From contig NC_058159.1 of NCBI RefSeq assembly GCF_020080835.1, positions 14,447,101 to 14,511,100 of the forward strand: 64,000 bases of DNA, in the 5' to 3' direction. The notes below the pieces were generated by a model, which did no database searches, had not been told where the DNA came from, and saw only the letters and a program-made list of their open reading frames with translations. Within the stretch, counting starts at the first letter, position 1. Each line of letters begins with the position of its first letter. Both the position numbers and the translations under genes were made by a program. Source of the DNA: Cotesia glomerata (Eukaryota > Arthropoda > Insecta > Hymenoptera > Braconidae). This document shows positions 21,565 through 31,798 of the stretch, piece after piece.

Positions 21565-23117
21565 ATTTGATCCATTTCAGTCTGGATTTAGGAAACATCA
21601 CAGTACGCAAACAGCGTTATTGAGACTCACTGATGATATTCGATGAGCAATGGACAACAGTAAGCTTACTATATTAGTATTGTTTGACTTGAGTAAAGCT
21701 TTCGACTATGTCGATCCCAAAGATATATTGATTGCACTATTTGAGCTTGGTTTTTCAAAGGAAACAATAAATTGGTTTTTCTCTTACTTGTCGGGTCGAT
21801 CTCAATCAATATTAAACGATATTGGGACTCCAATTCAACTACTCAAAACGTCATCTGGTGTTCCGCAGGGATCTGTTCTGGGTCTAATGCTGTTTCTAAT
21901 AGTCATGAATTCTGTGGCTCAACGGCTGGTATATTGCAAGCATGGATTGTTTGCTGATGACAAATACATATACTCTCACTTCTTTTTTTATCAGCTACAT
22001 GATGCTGTCTGGAGGGTCAACTCAGATGCACAATCAGTTGCTGACTGGGCAAGAGACCATGGATTAGAAATCAACCCAGCTAAAACAAAGGCTATGATCT
22101 TAGGCTCTAATAGTAAGTTGAGAAAGCTTGAGGACTTGGATCCCCCACCAATAGTAGTAAATGGTATCATACCCTACGTTAACGATACCAAGTGCTTAGG
22201 TATTCAACTAAGTAGAAATCTGTCATAGAACTACCACGTCATTCAGATAGTTAGTAAAGTGAACTCAGCTCTGCATTGTCTCAAAGTTAGGAAAAACATC
22301 TTTTCAACTCCTATAAAAAAATTACTAGTATCAGCAACCATCCTACCACTCGCTGACTATTGTTCCGTTGTATTGGTAGACTCAAGTTCTGTTAACAATT
22401 TAAAGCTCAAACGTGGATTAACTGCTCTATCAGATTTATCTTTAATCTAAAAAAAGATGAGCATATTTCACCTTCCAGGCGCGAATTGGGATGGTTGTCT
22501 GTAAAGTATCGCCGAATGTACTACATGAGCTGTTATTTTTATAAGTTACTTCAAGTTGAAAAGCCCAAGCATTTACGAGAACTATTCATTAAAGATATTG
22601 ATGTTAGACGTTCTAATAGGCTAGCAGCTAAAAAACATACTACCTTCAAACTACCTCATTTTGCTACCACCTATATAGAGCACTCCTTCTTGATCTCCGT
22701 GATTCGTATGTGGGAAGAATGACTCGTTGAAATTGTAAATTCGAGTAGCAGTGAAGTCTTCAAAAATAAAGTTTTTGACTATTTGCTAAATTTAGACAGT
22801 TGATAAATTAAACAATTGATAAATTAAATTTGTTGATTACAGTACTTGTTTTACTTTTTATACTAATTAAAGGACTTAAATTGAGATATTAGTCGAATCA
22901 GCTTAAAAAAAAAAAGTTTAAAAATGTATAAGAGTTTTTGAAAGAAAGTAAATATGAAATATTATTTTTTTGCAATATTATTTTAAAATTTAGGTTAAGA
23001 ATTATGTACTTACATTTAATATTATAAATTTTTAAGATGTAAATATTTCTCATTTAAATTGCCATTTGGCCTGTGCCTTGGCATGAATAAATTTATCAAT
23101 CAATCAATCTATCAATC
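21565..23117 (+). pseudogene. LINE C, 5'-truncated reverse transcriptase and 3' UTR
   Basis: A third non-LTR family (Jockey/CR1-like). RT motifs in order: FQSGFRKHHSTQTALLRL, LVLFDLSKAFDYVDP (catalytic Asp), SSGVPQGSVLG, LFADDKYIY (FADD), then INPAKTKAMILGS and the thumb region. There are stops at 21643-21645 and 22226-22228, and a frameshift near 22450. The end of the protein is ...HSFLISVIRMWEE. The 3' UTR finishes GGCATGAATAAATTTATC, then an AATC-type repeat in place of poly(A). It sits in an ACTC repeat of element R, with ACTC units on both sides. Endonuclease and ORF1 are absent. Confidence 0.85.
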
Positions 23118-23232
23118 ACTCACTCACTCACTCACTCACGAGATCTCCGAAACTATTTGCCCGATTGACTTGAAATTCAGCATAGTTACTCCATTCGTGA
23201 TGTTGATGCTCACTAAGAACGGATTTTACGCA
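23117..23232 (+). mobile_element. Repeat R copy 1, second segment
   Basis: CTCACTCACGAGATCTCCG... through GAACGGATTTTACGCAA. It matches 58550-58650 in inverse. The R sequence breaks at 23233, where a further element is inserted. Confidence 0.65.
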
Positions 23233-24263
23233 ATAGGGATTGAGAAAGAACTGTAGAGGCAGCACTACTACTGAAAGTGGAGCGCCCTGGTGTTAAAAAT
23301 GTAAAGCATAGTGATGTAAACAGTGTAATAAATAGTATTAGTTGAAATAAATAATGAAAAAAATAATTAAATTCGGGTTCTTGTCCGTCAAAAATACCCA
23401 TATTAGGGGTCAAAATGACATAAAAGGAAAAAAATTATTCAAGTCAGGACACGTTTTGAATGGTGTAGAAACAAGATTCAAATAAACATTCAACCATAAT
23501 CTGCTCAGTTGTCACTCAAACCAAAGTTTCCGATATTTACAGTATAAAAATTGATGTTAGTTGATGAAGTTTTTTTAAAATTATTTTTAATATTCGTTAA
23601 TTGACGAAAGTTATGATTGAATATAAACTTGGTAGAAAGATATCATACTAAAATTAGCCGACGTTCAACAATTTTTGCATTTTTTTCAACAATTAAATTG
23701 CAAGTAAAAAAATACTTTTAAAAAATTGCACGTATAATTTTTCAAATCTTCGACATGTGAAATTTTTTAGTTTGATTTTTTTAATAAAGAAAATTATAAA
23801 AATTTTCAGATGTAGGCTAATTTAATTTTCATTAAAAAAATGACCCTGAGATCAGCTGACATTTGATAATTTTTTAAATTTTTATAATAAATCAATTATC
23901 ATAAAAAAAATACTTTTGAAATTTTGTACAAATAAGTTTTTTAAATTTCCACATGTGGAATTCTTTTACAAAATTTTTTAATAATAATTTAATTGTTATA
24001 AAAATCTGAAAAGTTGTAAGATGTCTTTTGATTCAGTATCGTAAAAAGTTTCGAAGTCTAGAATTGAATTTTTTTTTTAATTTTCAGTGGAATAGATAAA
24101 CTTGATGATACTTTTGAAGAAGATATTATGAAAAATTATTTTAATTAAATTAAAAAAATAATTTATTTAACAAATATGTTATTGTTTTGTATACTAGTTG
24201 CCACCACTTTGTTTTACATTTTTCTTGGCAGGTGGCGTCAAGGTCATCTTTCTCAATCCCTAT
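23233..24263. mobile_element. Insertion in R with 17-bp terminal inverted repeats
   Basis: Ends ATAGGGATTGAGAAAGA and its inverted complement TCTTTCTCAATCCCTAT. The roughly 1-kb body is very AT-rich and has no coding frame. The second R copy lacks it, so it is a clean insertion. Superfamily unknown. Confidence 0.6.
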
Positions 24264-25150
24264 TCCTAGCCAAAATGGATTTTCCGTCAACCATCACGTA
24301 TGCTACCCCCTCCCCTCCCTCTCATTCTTCCCCTCTTCTGCCGTGCCTTTTCTTCCGTGCCTTCTTCCCCCTTCCCTATCTCTTTCTCTCTTTTTTTTTG
24401 GGGAAAATTTCATTTTGATTCTCCAATCCAAGAAACCATCAGTGACACCCATCAATTATAGAACTCAACCCCACCCTACCCTCCACAACCACCCACGCTA
24501 ATCAACCGTTGCCATGGTAATTGTTTCCATGGTAACCGTTGCCATGGTTACCGTTGCCATGGTTACTGATGCCATGGTAACCGTTGCCATGGTTACCATT
24601 GCCATGGTTACCGTTGCCGTGGTTACCGTTACTATGGTTACCGTTGCTATAATAACTGTCAAAATAAATAAATTGTAATAACAAATTCTGTTGTCAACTA
24701 AATTCAAAGGAATTATTAAAATTAAAGTAGAATGTTACTAAAAAATAATATTCTATGCAATGTCAGGCAAATATATTTTGACTTAAAATTTTATCGATCA
24801 ATTGTTGGGACAGTAGGAATTTATAATCATACTTTTTAAAGAAAGAATAGCTAAATCATTTATAAGTTAAATAGCTAACATGTATTGCAAAGATCATGAA
24901 GAATAAACTCCATTATCTCATAACACAGCTAAATATAATATAAATATTAAGTTGAAATTGTTAAATGATTATGCTAATTTTAATGATTAAAATCAAAATA
25001 GTAAATCGTTTCTGATGTATCGTCTCTAAAATCTCAAAACGATATCGTTAAATTATTATAAAAAACGGTGGATTTAAAATAACTTTCAATAAAATGAATA
25101 ATAATAAATATATTTTTTTATACCATTAATTTGTGATGAATTTCTCAATA
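24264..25150 (+). mobile_element. Repeat R copy 1, third segment
   Basis: Resumes R at CTAGCCAAAATGGATTTTCCG. It runs through a C/T-rich block (24300-24420), the CCATGG minisatellite, ATTGTTGGGACAGTAGGAA and on to about 25150. Matches 57785-58545 in inverse. Non-coding. Confidence 0.7.
24506..24662 (+). repeat. Minisatellite with CCATGG core (RFX X-box-like units)
   Basis: Roughly nine 15-17-bp units of the form ACCGTTGCCATGGTT. One at 24523-24536 reads GTTTCCATGGTAAC, and others read GTTGCCATGGTTAC. These are close to the X-box bound by RFX transcription factors (GTTRCCATGGYAAC), mostly with one mismatch in a half-site. The homologous array at 58175-58321 shows that it belongs to repeat R. 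Confidence 0.85.
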
Positions 25151-25879
25151 ACAAAGGTTAAAAATATTTGTTTTTATATTTATAAGCACAAATAAATTTA
25201 TTCATTAACTCATCGATGTTAATTTTCAGACAGATTAATATAATAACATTGTTGTTTATATTCCCAATTAATATGTGATTAATTTTATGATATTGATTGC
25301 TAATATTTATATTTTTATGAAAAATGCCGCTGTGATAGAAAATAATATTTGGAATTACCAATCTTCATAACGTTATTGAAGTTGGCGTTTAGACAAAAGA
25401 ATAATAACATATTTATTTATGTAATTCATAAAAAAATTCAAAACTGTTAAATACGCTCAGGCCTGATCATACCTGTCCATGCCTATTCATGTCTAAACAA
25501 TTTTAAACAGTCTATAAAAAATTAGATCTGATTAGACTTGCATAGTCAAAAATGTGATAAAATTTTTTTTGGTCATCACAAAATTTTCAAAATTATTTCT
25601 ATCATTACGTTTAAATAATTTCTAAATAAAGAATTTGTTATATTTCCTATGGGATGTTTAGGTCTGTTCTGCTCTTGCCTAATATTAAAATCATTATTTA
25701 TTTTATTATTTCAATAAATGTGAGGTTATAATGAGATTCAGTTAAATAAATAAATTATGACTATCAAAATATATTATAAAATCAATTTTTATATTATATT
25801 TATGATAAACTAATTTGATAAGTTATGTACTTCATAGAATTATTGTCACATAAGATAGCAGAACAGCAGGCGGGAACTT
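25151..25879. other. AT-rich interior of IR-1
   Basis: No gene. At about 25450-25500 there is a short relic of the IR-1 sub-repeats (CAGGCCTGATCATACCTG, CCATGCCTATTCATG). Confidence 0.4.
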
Positions 25880-25962
25880 CAAGTTGCACGATCACTAAAG
25901 TTAAGCGACATTGAACATGGTTAGTAGGTGGATGGGTAACCGCTGGTGTTACAGCCGTACAA
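25880..25962 (+). pseudogene. 5S rRNA-like sequence
   Basis: GATCACTAAAGTTAAGCGAC, then GGTTAGTAGGTGGATGGGTA and ACCGCTGGTGTTACAGCC align in order with the 3' two-thirds of eukaryotic 5S rRNA ('GATCACCGAAGTTAAGCAAC ... GGTTAGTACTTGGATGGGTGACCGC'). That stretch contains the internal RNA polymerase III promoter (A box, intermediate element and C box). The 5' third is not recognisable, so this is not a working 5S gene. It is a 5S pseudogene or the head of a 5S-derived SINE. Confidence 0.6.
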
Positions 25963-25984
25963 TATTACAATTATAAGTAAACAT

Positions 25985-26210
25985 TTTTTTTTGTATTTTA
26001 ATTCATTATAGAGAATTGCGTATGACTCTATCAAGTACTATATCTATAAAATTAAGCAAAATAATTCATTAGAAGTAACAATGACCATGTCTGATCAGGC
26101 CTGATCGGGTCAATTCAAACCTGATCAGGCATGGTCATTTTTCATGTCTGATCAGGCCTGAAGACTCATGCCTATTCATGACTGATCAGGTCTGATAATT
26201 TTTTCCCGGG
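25985..26210 (-). repeat. Right inverted repeat of IR-1
   Basis: Inverse complement of 20762-20988, ending TTTTTTCCCGGG. No obvious target-site duplication is seen beside either end. Confidence 0.75.
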
Positions 26211-26239
26211 ATGAAAAAAAAGTAGGAAAAGATTAAAAA

Positions 26240-26560
26240 TTCAATTAGGCATAAACAATTGAGACAAGCTGCTTCAAAATAAACTCAAAGTCATCCTGAA
26301 GTAAATAGAGTAGCTGCTGCGAAATATACAAAAAGTCATCCTGAAGTATACAGAGTAGCTGCTTCAAAATATACTAAAAGTCATCCTGAAGTAACTAGAG
26401 AAACTGTAAAAAATTACGTTTCTTAAAACTAACATGTTAATCAAGCAGCTGTAGTTGAATACAGCCAAAAAAGGTCACAAATTAAACTAGGACCTCGGTA
26501 ATCTAAGACTTTGTCTGGCTTTCAATATAAAACGAATAACGATTATGCAAATGATAAAAT
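26240..26560 (+). pseudogene. Helitron-type ORF fragment with tandem peptide repeats
   Basis: Three tandem units of about 20 residues, like AAAKYTKSHPEVYRV, are coded at 26270-26405. They are followed by VNQAAVVEYSQKR and LSGFQYKTNNDYAN (with stops). Repeats of the 'HPEVhRaAvakY' kind leading into a 'sGFqYnp..dY' block occur upstream of the Rep domain in some arthropod Helitron proteins. Several stops are present. A relic from a different Helitron lineage than the one at 52 kb. Confidence 0.4.
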
Positions 26561-26831
26561 TAATAATAAAATACTTTTCTCACATACTTACACTGTATAA
26601 AATCCGGAGTGAATCGGGAGTGAATTTCACTCCCATTCCACTCCCATCACTCGGAGTGAAATAATTAATCACTCCGCGTAGGGAGTGAATCCGGAGTTTT
26701 TATTTGCGGAGTGATTTCAGAGTGATTTGAAATTTCACTCTGCAGAACATCCGCGTTCGAAGTTTTTAAAATAAATAAAATAAGGATGAATTTTCGTTCT
26801 ACAAAAAAAATCTCAAAATTAATTTACTATA

Positions 26832-28426
26832 AGGGTAATTTCACGTCAAATCGACCAATAGTTGGATTCGACCCCTTTCGATTTGGACAAATTTTGGTCA
26901 GAAGTTTTCTTTTATTCTATAACGAAGTTCTGCCAGAGGAAAAAAATTAAAAAATTTTTTTTCAAAAGTTATGCAAAATCAAAAATTTCACTATTTTCCA
27001 TATTTTTTAAACTTATAATTTAAAAATCTCGAAAACTATTGCAATTAAAAAAATTGGATCGAGTAAATTTCAAAGGTGATACTTAGGGCTATTGAAAAAA
27101 AAAAATTTTCGAAAAAAAATTAAGAAATATCTCCAATTTGTAAAATTTTGAATTTTTGAAAATTGTCAAAATTGACCGTCGACAATAAATTTTTGGTTCA
27201 AATTTTTTTATGTACTACCTTGTACCGATCTTAAAAGATCTTGAAATTTTCGGAAGTGTTTTTTGTTTTTTCAAAAATATGAATTTTTGAAATTTGTTAA
27301 AAAAAAATTTTTTTCTTAATTTTTTTTTTTTTTTTTTTTTTATCCTAATTGAGTTTGGCAAATCGCGTAATTTTGATATTTTGAACAGTTGAAATTTCAT
27401 TTAGTGGTATAATGATGAGAAAAAAAACATTAATTGTATTTGTTAATTATTGGTTATTCATTTATTTAATAGGGCGTTTCAAGTGTAAGTTCACTTTACA
27501 TTCTGTCACGAAAGTCTTTTTTTCTTTAATACTTCTTTTACTGTTCTTGCTCCTTTTCTTTTTCTTAATTTGAAAAATGTTAATATGACTTCAATCTTTA
27601 AATCCAAACTTAATATAGATAAAATACTAACACCGAAAATTCAGTTTTTTTACTGCTTTTAATATCTGGTTCTTTAACGAACTCGTATATATCTGTATTA
27701 GTTATCCGAAAATCCTTTCCTCCTCAGATGAGGATAAGGTTTTTACTCTCATCACATCACTTAAAATAGGAATAGCAGCATGACAATTTCGAATAACCAA
27801 TAATAAACAAATACAATTAATGTTTTTTTTCTCATCATTATGCCACTAAATGAAATTTCAACTGTTCAAAATATCAAAATTACGCTATTTGCCAAACTCG
27901 ATTAGGATAAAAAAAAAAAAAAAAAAAAAATTTAAGAAAAAATTTTTTTTTAACAAATTTCAAAAATTCATATTTTTGAAAAAAACAAAAAACAGTTCCG
28001 AAAACAGTTCCAAATTTTTGGATCTTTTAAGGTTGGTACAAGGTAGTGCACAAAAAAATTTGAGCTAAAAATTTATTGTCGACGGTCAATTTTGACAATT
28101 TTCAAAAATTCAAAATTTTAAAAATTGGAGACTTTTTAAAATTTTTTTTCGGAAATTTTTTTTTTAATAGCTCCAACTATCCCTTTTGAAACTTACCCAA
28201 TGCGATTTTTTTAATTGCAATAGTTTTCAAGATTTTTTAAACATAAGTTTAAAAAATATGGAAAATAGTGAAATTTTGGATTTTGCATAACTTTTGAAAA
28301 AAATTTAAAAAATTTTTTTTCTTTGGCAGAACTTCGTTATAAGATAAAAGAAAACTTCTGACCAAAATTTGTCCAAATCGAAAGGGGTCGAGTCCAACTA
28401 TTGGTCGATTTGACGTGAAATGACCC
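26832..28426. mobile_element. Fold-back element with arms of about 630 bp
   Basis: The left arm (AGGGTAATTTCACGTCAAATC...) and the right arm (ending GATTTGACGTGAAATGACCCT) are inverse complements from the tips to about 27465 and 27790. A 320-bp unique centre lies between them. The same short Lys/Phe-rich frame appears mirrored in both arms (27215-27400 and 27850-28068), which shows it is sequence symmetry and not a gene. Very A/T-rich. Confidence 0.8.
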
Positions 28427-29177
28427 TAATAAAAACATTATAATAATAATTAAAATGAAATATCATTAAAAATAATAAATTAAATTTCTAATAAGGGAAC
28501 GTTCAAGTATTACGTAACATTTTGACCCGGGGAGATGGAATCGATCAAACGTTATTGTGTGTTATATTCACTAAAGGGGAAGGGGGGGTATAAATATACT
28601 GTTACGTATCATTATATCTAAATTTTATAAATATTTATAGAATTGAGATTTTAAAATTAAATTTCGTGGTTTTACTATAAAAGATGTTGGTATAGTCCAA
28701 CGCCATCATGTGGAAGGGCGGCAGTTACACATCTTTACTCCAAATTACTCTATTCTGCGACATACTGTACTCAACTTGAAAAATTGAATAACTTTAAAAA
28801 AAAAAACTTTTCTCAATTCTTTCACTACTCGATACTAATTTTTCTCAACGTTAACTTTACTCAGTACAAATTGTATTCAACGAAATCTTTACTAAATAGT
28901 ATTTTATAAGTGATGGCAGGCTTTTAAAAATTTCTTTTCAATATTTTTTTATGTAATAATATTTTATTTGGCAAAAACAAAACTGTACTCGAAATTTCTC
29001 AGCCCTGTGCAATCTGTACTCCAATAAAATAATTAAATTATTTTACCTTGTCGGAAGATGTTAGCTTATGACGGGTATATGTTTTATTGGTTCTTTTTAA
29101 GTAGAGCATTCAAATATTTCTATATTTATTGTTGTTGTTTTTAAATCTTGATATTTAAGGTAATCAAAAATTAGGAC

Positions 29178-29676
29178 AACTTCCCGTTAGTTCCATACCT
29201 GGATGCTTAAAATTGCAACAATGCCGTTTTTGAGCTCTTCGAGCTCAAAAATACAGTTCATGTGTTGTTTTGAGCTCTCCGAGCTCAAAGAGATGACTTT
29301 GCTATGCTTTTGAGCTTTTCGAGCTCAAAAGTCTAATAGAAGTTTGATAAAAAACTATTTTTTGAGTTTTCAAACTGCAATAACTATTGAATGAACAAAC
29401 CGATTTTCTTGGGGTTGACGGCATTCGACGAAGTTTTTTAAGCCTCATGGAAAATCTTTAAGTTTCAATTGATCAAACAAGAAATTTCGGAGTAATTCCG
29501 AAAAAACACTTTTTTGGGTTTTCATTCCTGCACGATATCTCTCGAACGAATCAACCGATTTTGACCGGATTAGCGGCAATCGACGTGGTTTTCCAAGATT
29601 AAGAGCTAATTAGTTTTAGGAGTTGATCGATAGAGCCGTTTGAAAGTTATTTCAAAACAACTTTTGAAAAAATTTT
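29178..29676 (+). mobile_element. FB repeat, 5' half
   Basis: ACAACTTCCCGTTAGTTCC, GAGCTC palindromes (29230-29330) and later blocks up to CTTTTGAAAAAATTT. It then switches to an inverted FB end at 29680. Confidence 0.7.
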
Positions 29677-29679
29677 TAA

Positions 29680-30213
29680 CTTCCCGCTGAGAGAATTAAA
29701 AATTTTCAAAAATCGGGAAGTTATTGGTTTTACCCTGTTTTTGAAAAATCGAGTTCTCATTAAATCTTGACGTTTTAAGGTCCTGGGAAGCTTTCCTGAA
29801 TGTCTTCGCGATGCTGTCCGTATGTCTGTATGTATGTATGTGTGTATGTGTGTGTGTATGTGTGTGTGTGGCCGTATGTAAACCTCTCATAACTTTTGAA
29901 CGGCTCGACCGATTTCATCGCGGTTGGCACCATTCGAAAGGGCTTGACTAAACTTAGATTTCGAATAATTTCTGGATTGATTCAAACCAGTAGATTTTGA
30001 CAAATCTCAAAAAAACTAAGAAAAAAAATTTTTTCAAATTTGTTTTTTTTTGGATAACTTTTAAACAGCTCCATTAATCGATTGCAAAAACTAATCAGCT
30101 CTAGGCAATAAAAAACCACGTCGATCGCCACCAAGCTGGTCGAAATCGGTTGATTCGTTCGAGAGATATCATGAACGAAAGAAAACCGAAAAAAGTGTTT
30201 TTTCAGAATTACT
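29680..30213 (-). mobile_element. FB repeat, inverted 3' half with TGTA/TG repeat
   Basis: Begins AACTTCCCGCTGAGAGAAT. It has a short TGTA/TGTG tract at 29820-29870 in the usual microsatellite place, then ACTTTTGAACGGCTCGACC and onward. It ends abruptly at AGAATTACTCC, where LINE A copy 3 starts. Confidence 0.7.
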
Positions 30214-30292
30214 CCCCAGGTGGCGGATAGGGGAATGCCCGGCATATCTGCACGTCAGATGCGTCGGGTACCGAGAAAATAGAATACTCGGG
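30214..30292 (+). promoter_or_regulatory. LINE A copy 3, 5' UTR start
   Basis: GC-rich 80 bp (CCAGGTGGCGGATAGGGG...) before the first ORF1 codons. This is the only family A copy here that reaches so far 5'. It probably holds the LINE's internal promoter, but no element can be pointed to. Confidence 0.4.
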
Positions 30293-31798
30293 GTGGACCA
30301 AAACCTAGCAAAAGATCATATGAAAATGACAGATCAATTTCAAACATCGTCTACGGTGCAGAGGGGGGATACCGCAGTGCCGGCGAGGGAAGGCGTGCAA
30401 ACGGGCCTAAACTCGTCGTTATCAAGCGACCGTTTGATTGGCGGAGTAGACCCCATGACTCTGCTGTCTAGCAATGCTAGCAAGGTTACACGGAGTACGA
30501 AATCAGCCCAGATGGCAGAGAACAGACAGCTGAGCAACATTCCTCCAAAAAGTGGAGGACCTTTTACTCCTGTCACTAATCAAACCCACCGAGGAAGAAT
30601 CAACTCTGTACCCACCGTTACAGGCCAACAGTCACCAATGGAGAGGCTCGGCAGCAAGATCGAAGAGTTAGCTGACTTCATAAAAGGCAAGAAGAATCTC
30701 CATCATGAGATCCAAAAATTGGTTACATCTATTAGTACGGCATACAGGTTGTCCAACAAATCACCAACGACGTCGGCGTCAACGACTCAAACATCTCCAA
30801 GTCTGAGCAAAAAATCACAGCCACCTCTGGGAACTCCTAAGAAATTATTACAGCAAGGAAAGAGTAACAACAAGAAGAGGCCGCTGTCCACGCCCAGTCC
30901 TTCCGTGGAAATTGACAAGCCAGCACAGAAAAAGACAGCCCGGGATGATACCGGGACCAAAGTAACTCGGCAAAGCAAGAAAACGAAAGAACAGGAGCCA
31001 GCGGCTCAATCTGCAACAGCCGAAAACCAGCCAAACAACGGTGGCTCCAAGAAACCAAGGAGGAAGAGAACAATAACTAAAGCTGTGCTTGTCTAACCAG
31101 CTGAAGGGCGAACATACGCCGATCTCTTCAAGGAAATCAAGGCCAAACTAAGCCCTGTAGAGACGGGCGTAGAAATAAAGTCTATTAAAAAGACGAAACA
31201 CGGAGGCGTTCTCCTTGAAATAGCTCGAAAGACCGAAGACAGCAAGGCTTTCACCGATGCAGTAAAGGCAGCCACTGCAAACATCGGAACAGTCAAGACG
31301 CTAACACCAACAACAACGATCGAGATCCTCGATTTGGATGAAATCTCTACCGAGAGCGAAGTCCGTGAATCACACAAACGTGAATTCACTGACAGCCTGG
31401 AGGTCAAACGGGTAAATTTGACAAAACCCACACCACGAGGTAGTTGGGCAGCCTTCTGCGAACTAGACGAGCCCAGTGCGATTAAGGCCCTTGACAAGGC
31501 CCGTATACGGATCGGTTTGGTGAACTGTCGTATACGCCCAGTTGCAAAAGTAACACGCTGTTTTAAATGTCTTGGTTTTGGACACCAAACACGTCAGTGT
31601 GCGGGACCAGACAGAAGCAAGTACTGCTGCAAATGTGGCGGAGAGAACCACAAGGCTGTAGACTGCACGGAGAAGCCAAAATGCTTCCTTTGTGCTCCGG
31701 ACAAAAATGCCCAGGATAGTCTATGCCATATTTATGGCACTGGAGCTTGCAAGGCATTCCGCACAGCACTTGTAGAAGCCACGAGAGGGCATAAATGA
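30293..31798 (+). pseudogene. LINE A copy 3, ORF1 (gag-like), near full length
   Basis: The longest family A ORF1, about 500 codons. A variable N-terminal region is followed by a helix-prone stretch (MERLGSKIEELADFIKGK), a Pro/Ser/Lys-rich basic segment, the conserved core and three knuckles (CFKCLGFGHQTRQC, CCKCGGENHKAVDC, CFLC...CHIYGTGAC). One in-frame TAA at 31094-31096 replaces the Gln of VLVQPAEG. The rest of the frame is open to the TGA, which overlaps ORF2's ATG (31795-31798). The first ATG may lie a little downstream of 30293, as several in-frame Met codons are near the start. Confidence 0.85.

Noticed and set aside
24506..24662. CRISPR-like array
   Set aside because: Units follow one another directly without unique spacers and the DNA is eukaryotic. 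It is a minisatellite.
25880..25962. Functional 5S rRNA gene
   Set aside because: The 5' third is missing and many conserved positions have changed.
27215..28068. Two similar 60-70-codon frames with the same peptide on opposite strands
   Set aside because: They are mirror images in the arms of a fold-back element and are A/T-driven.
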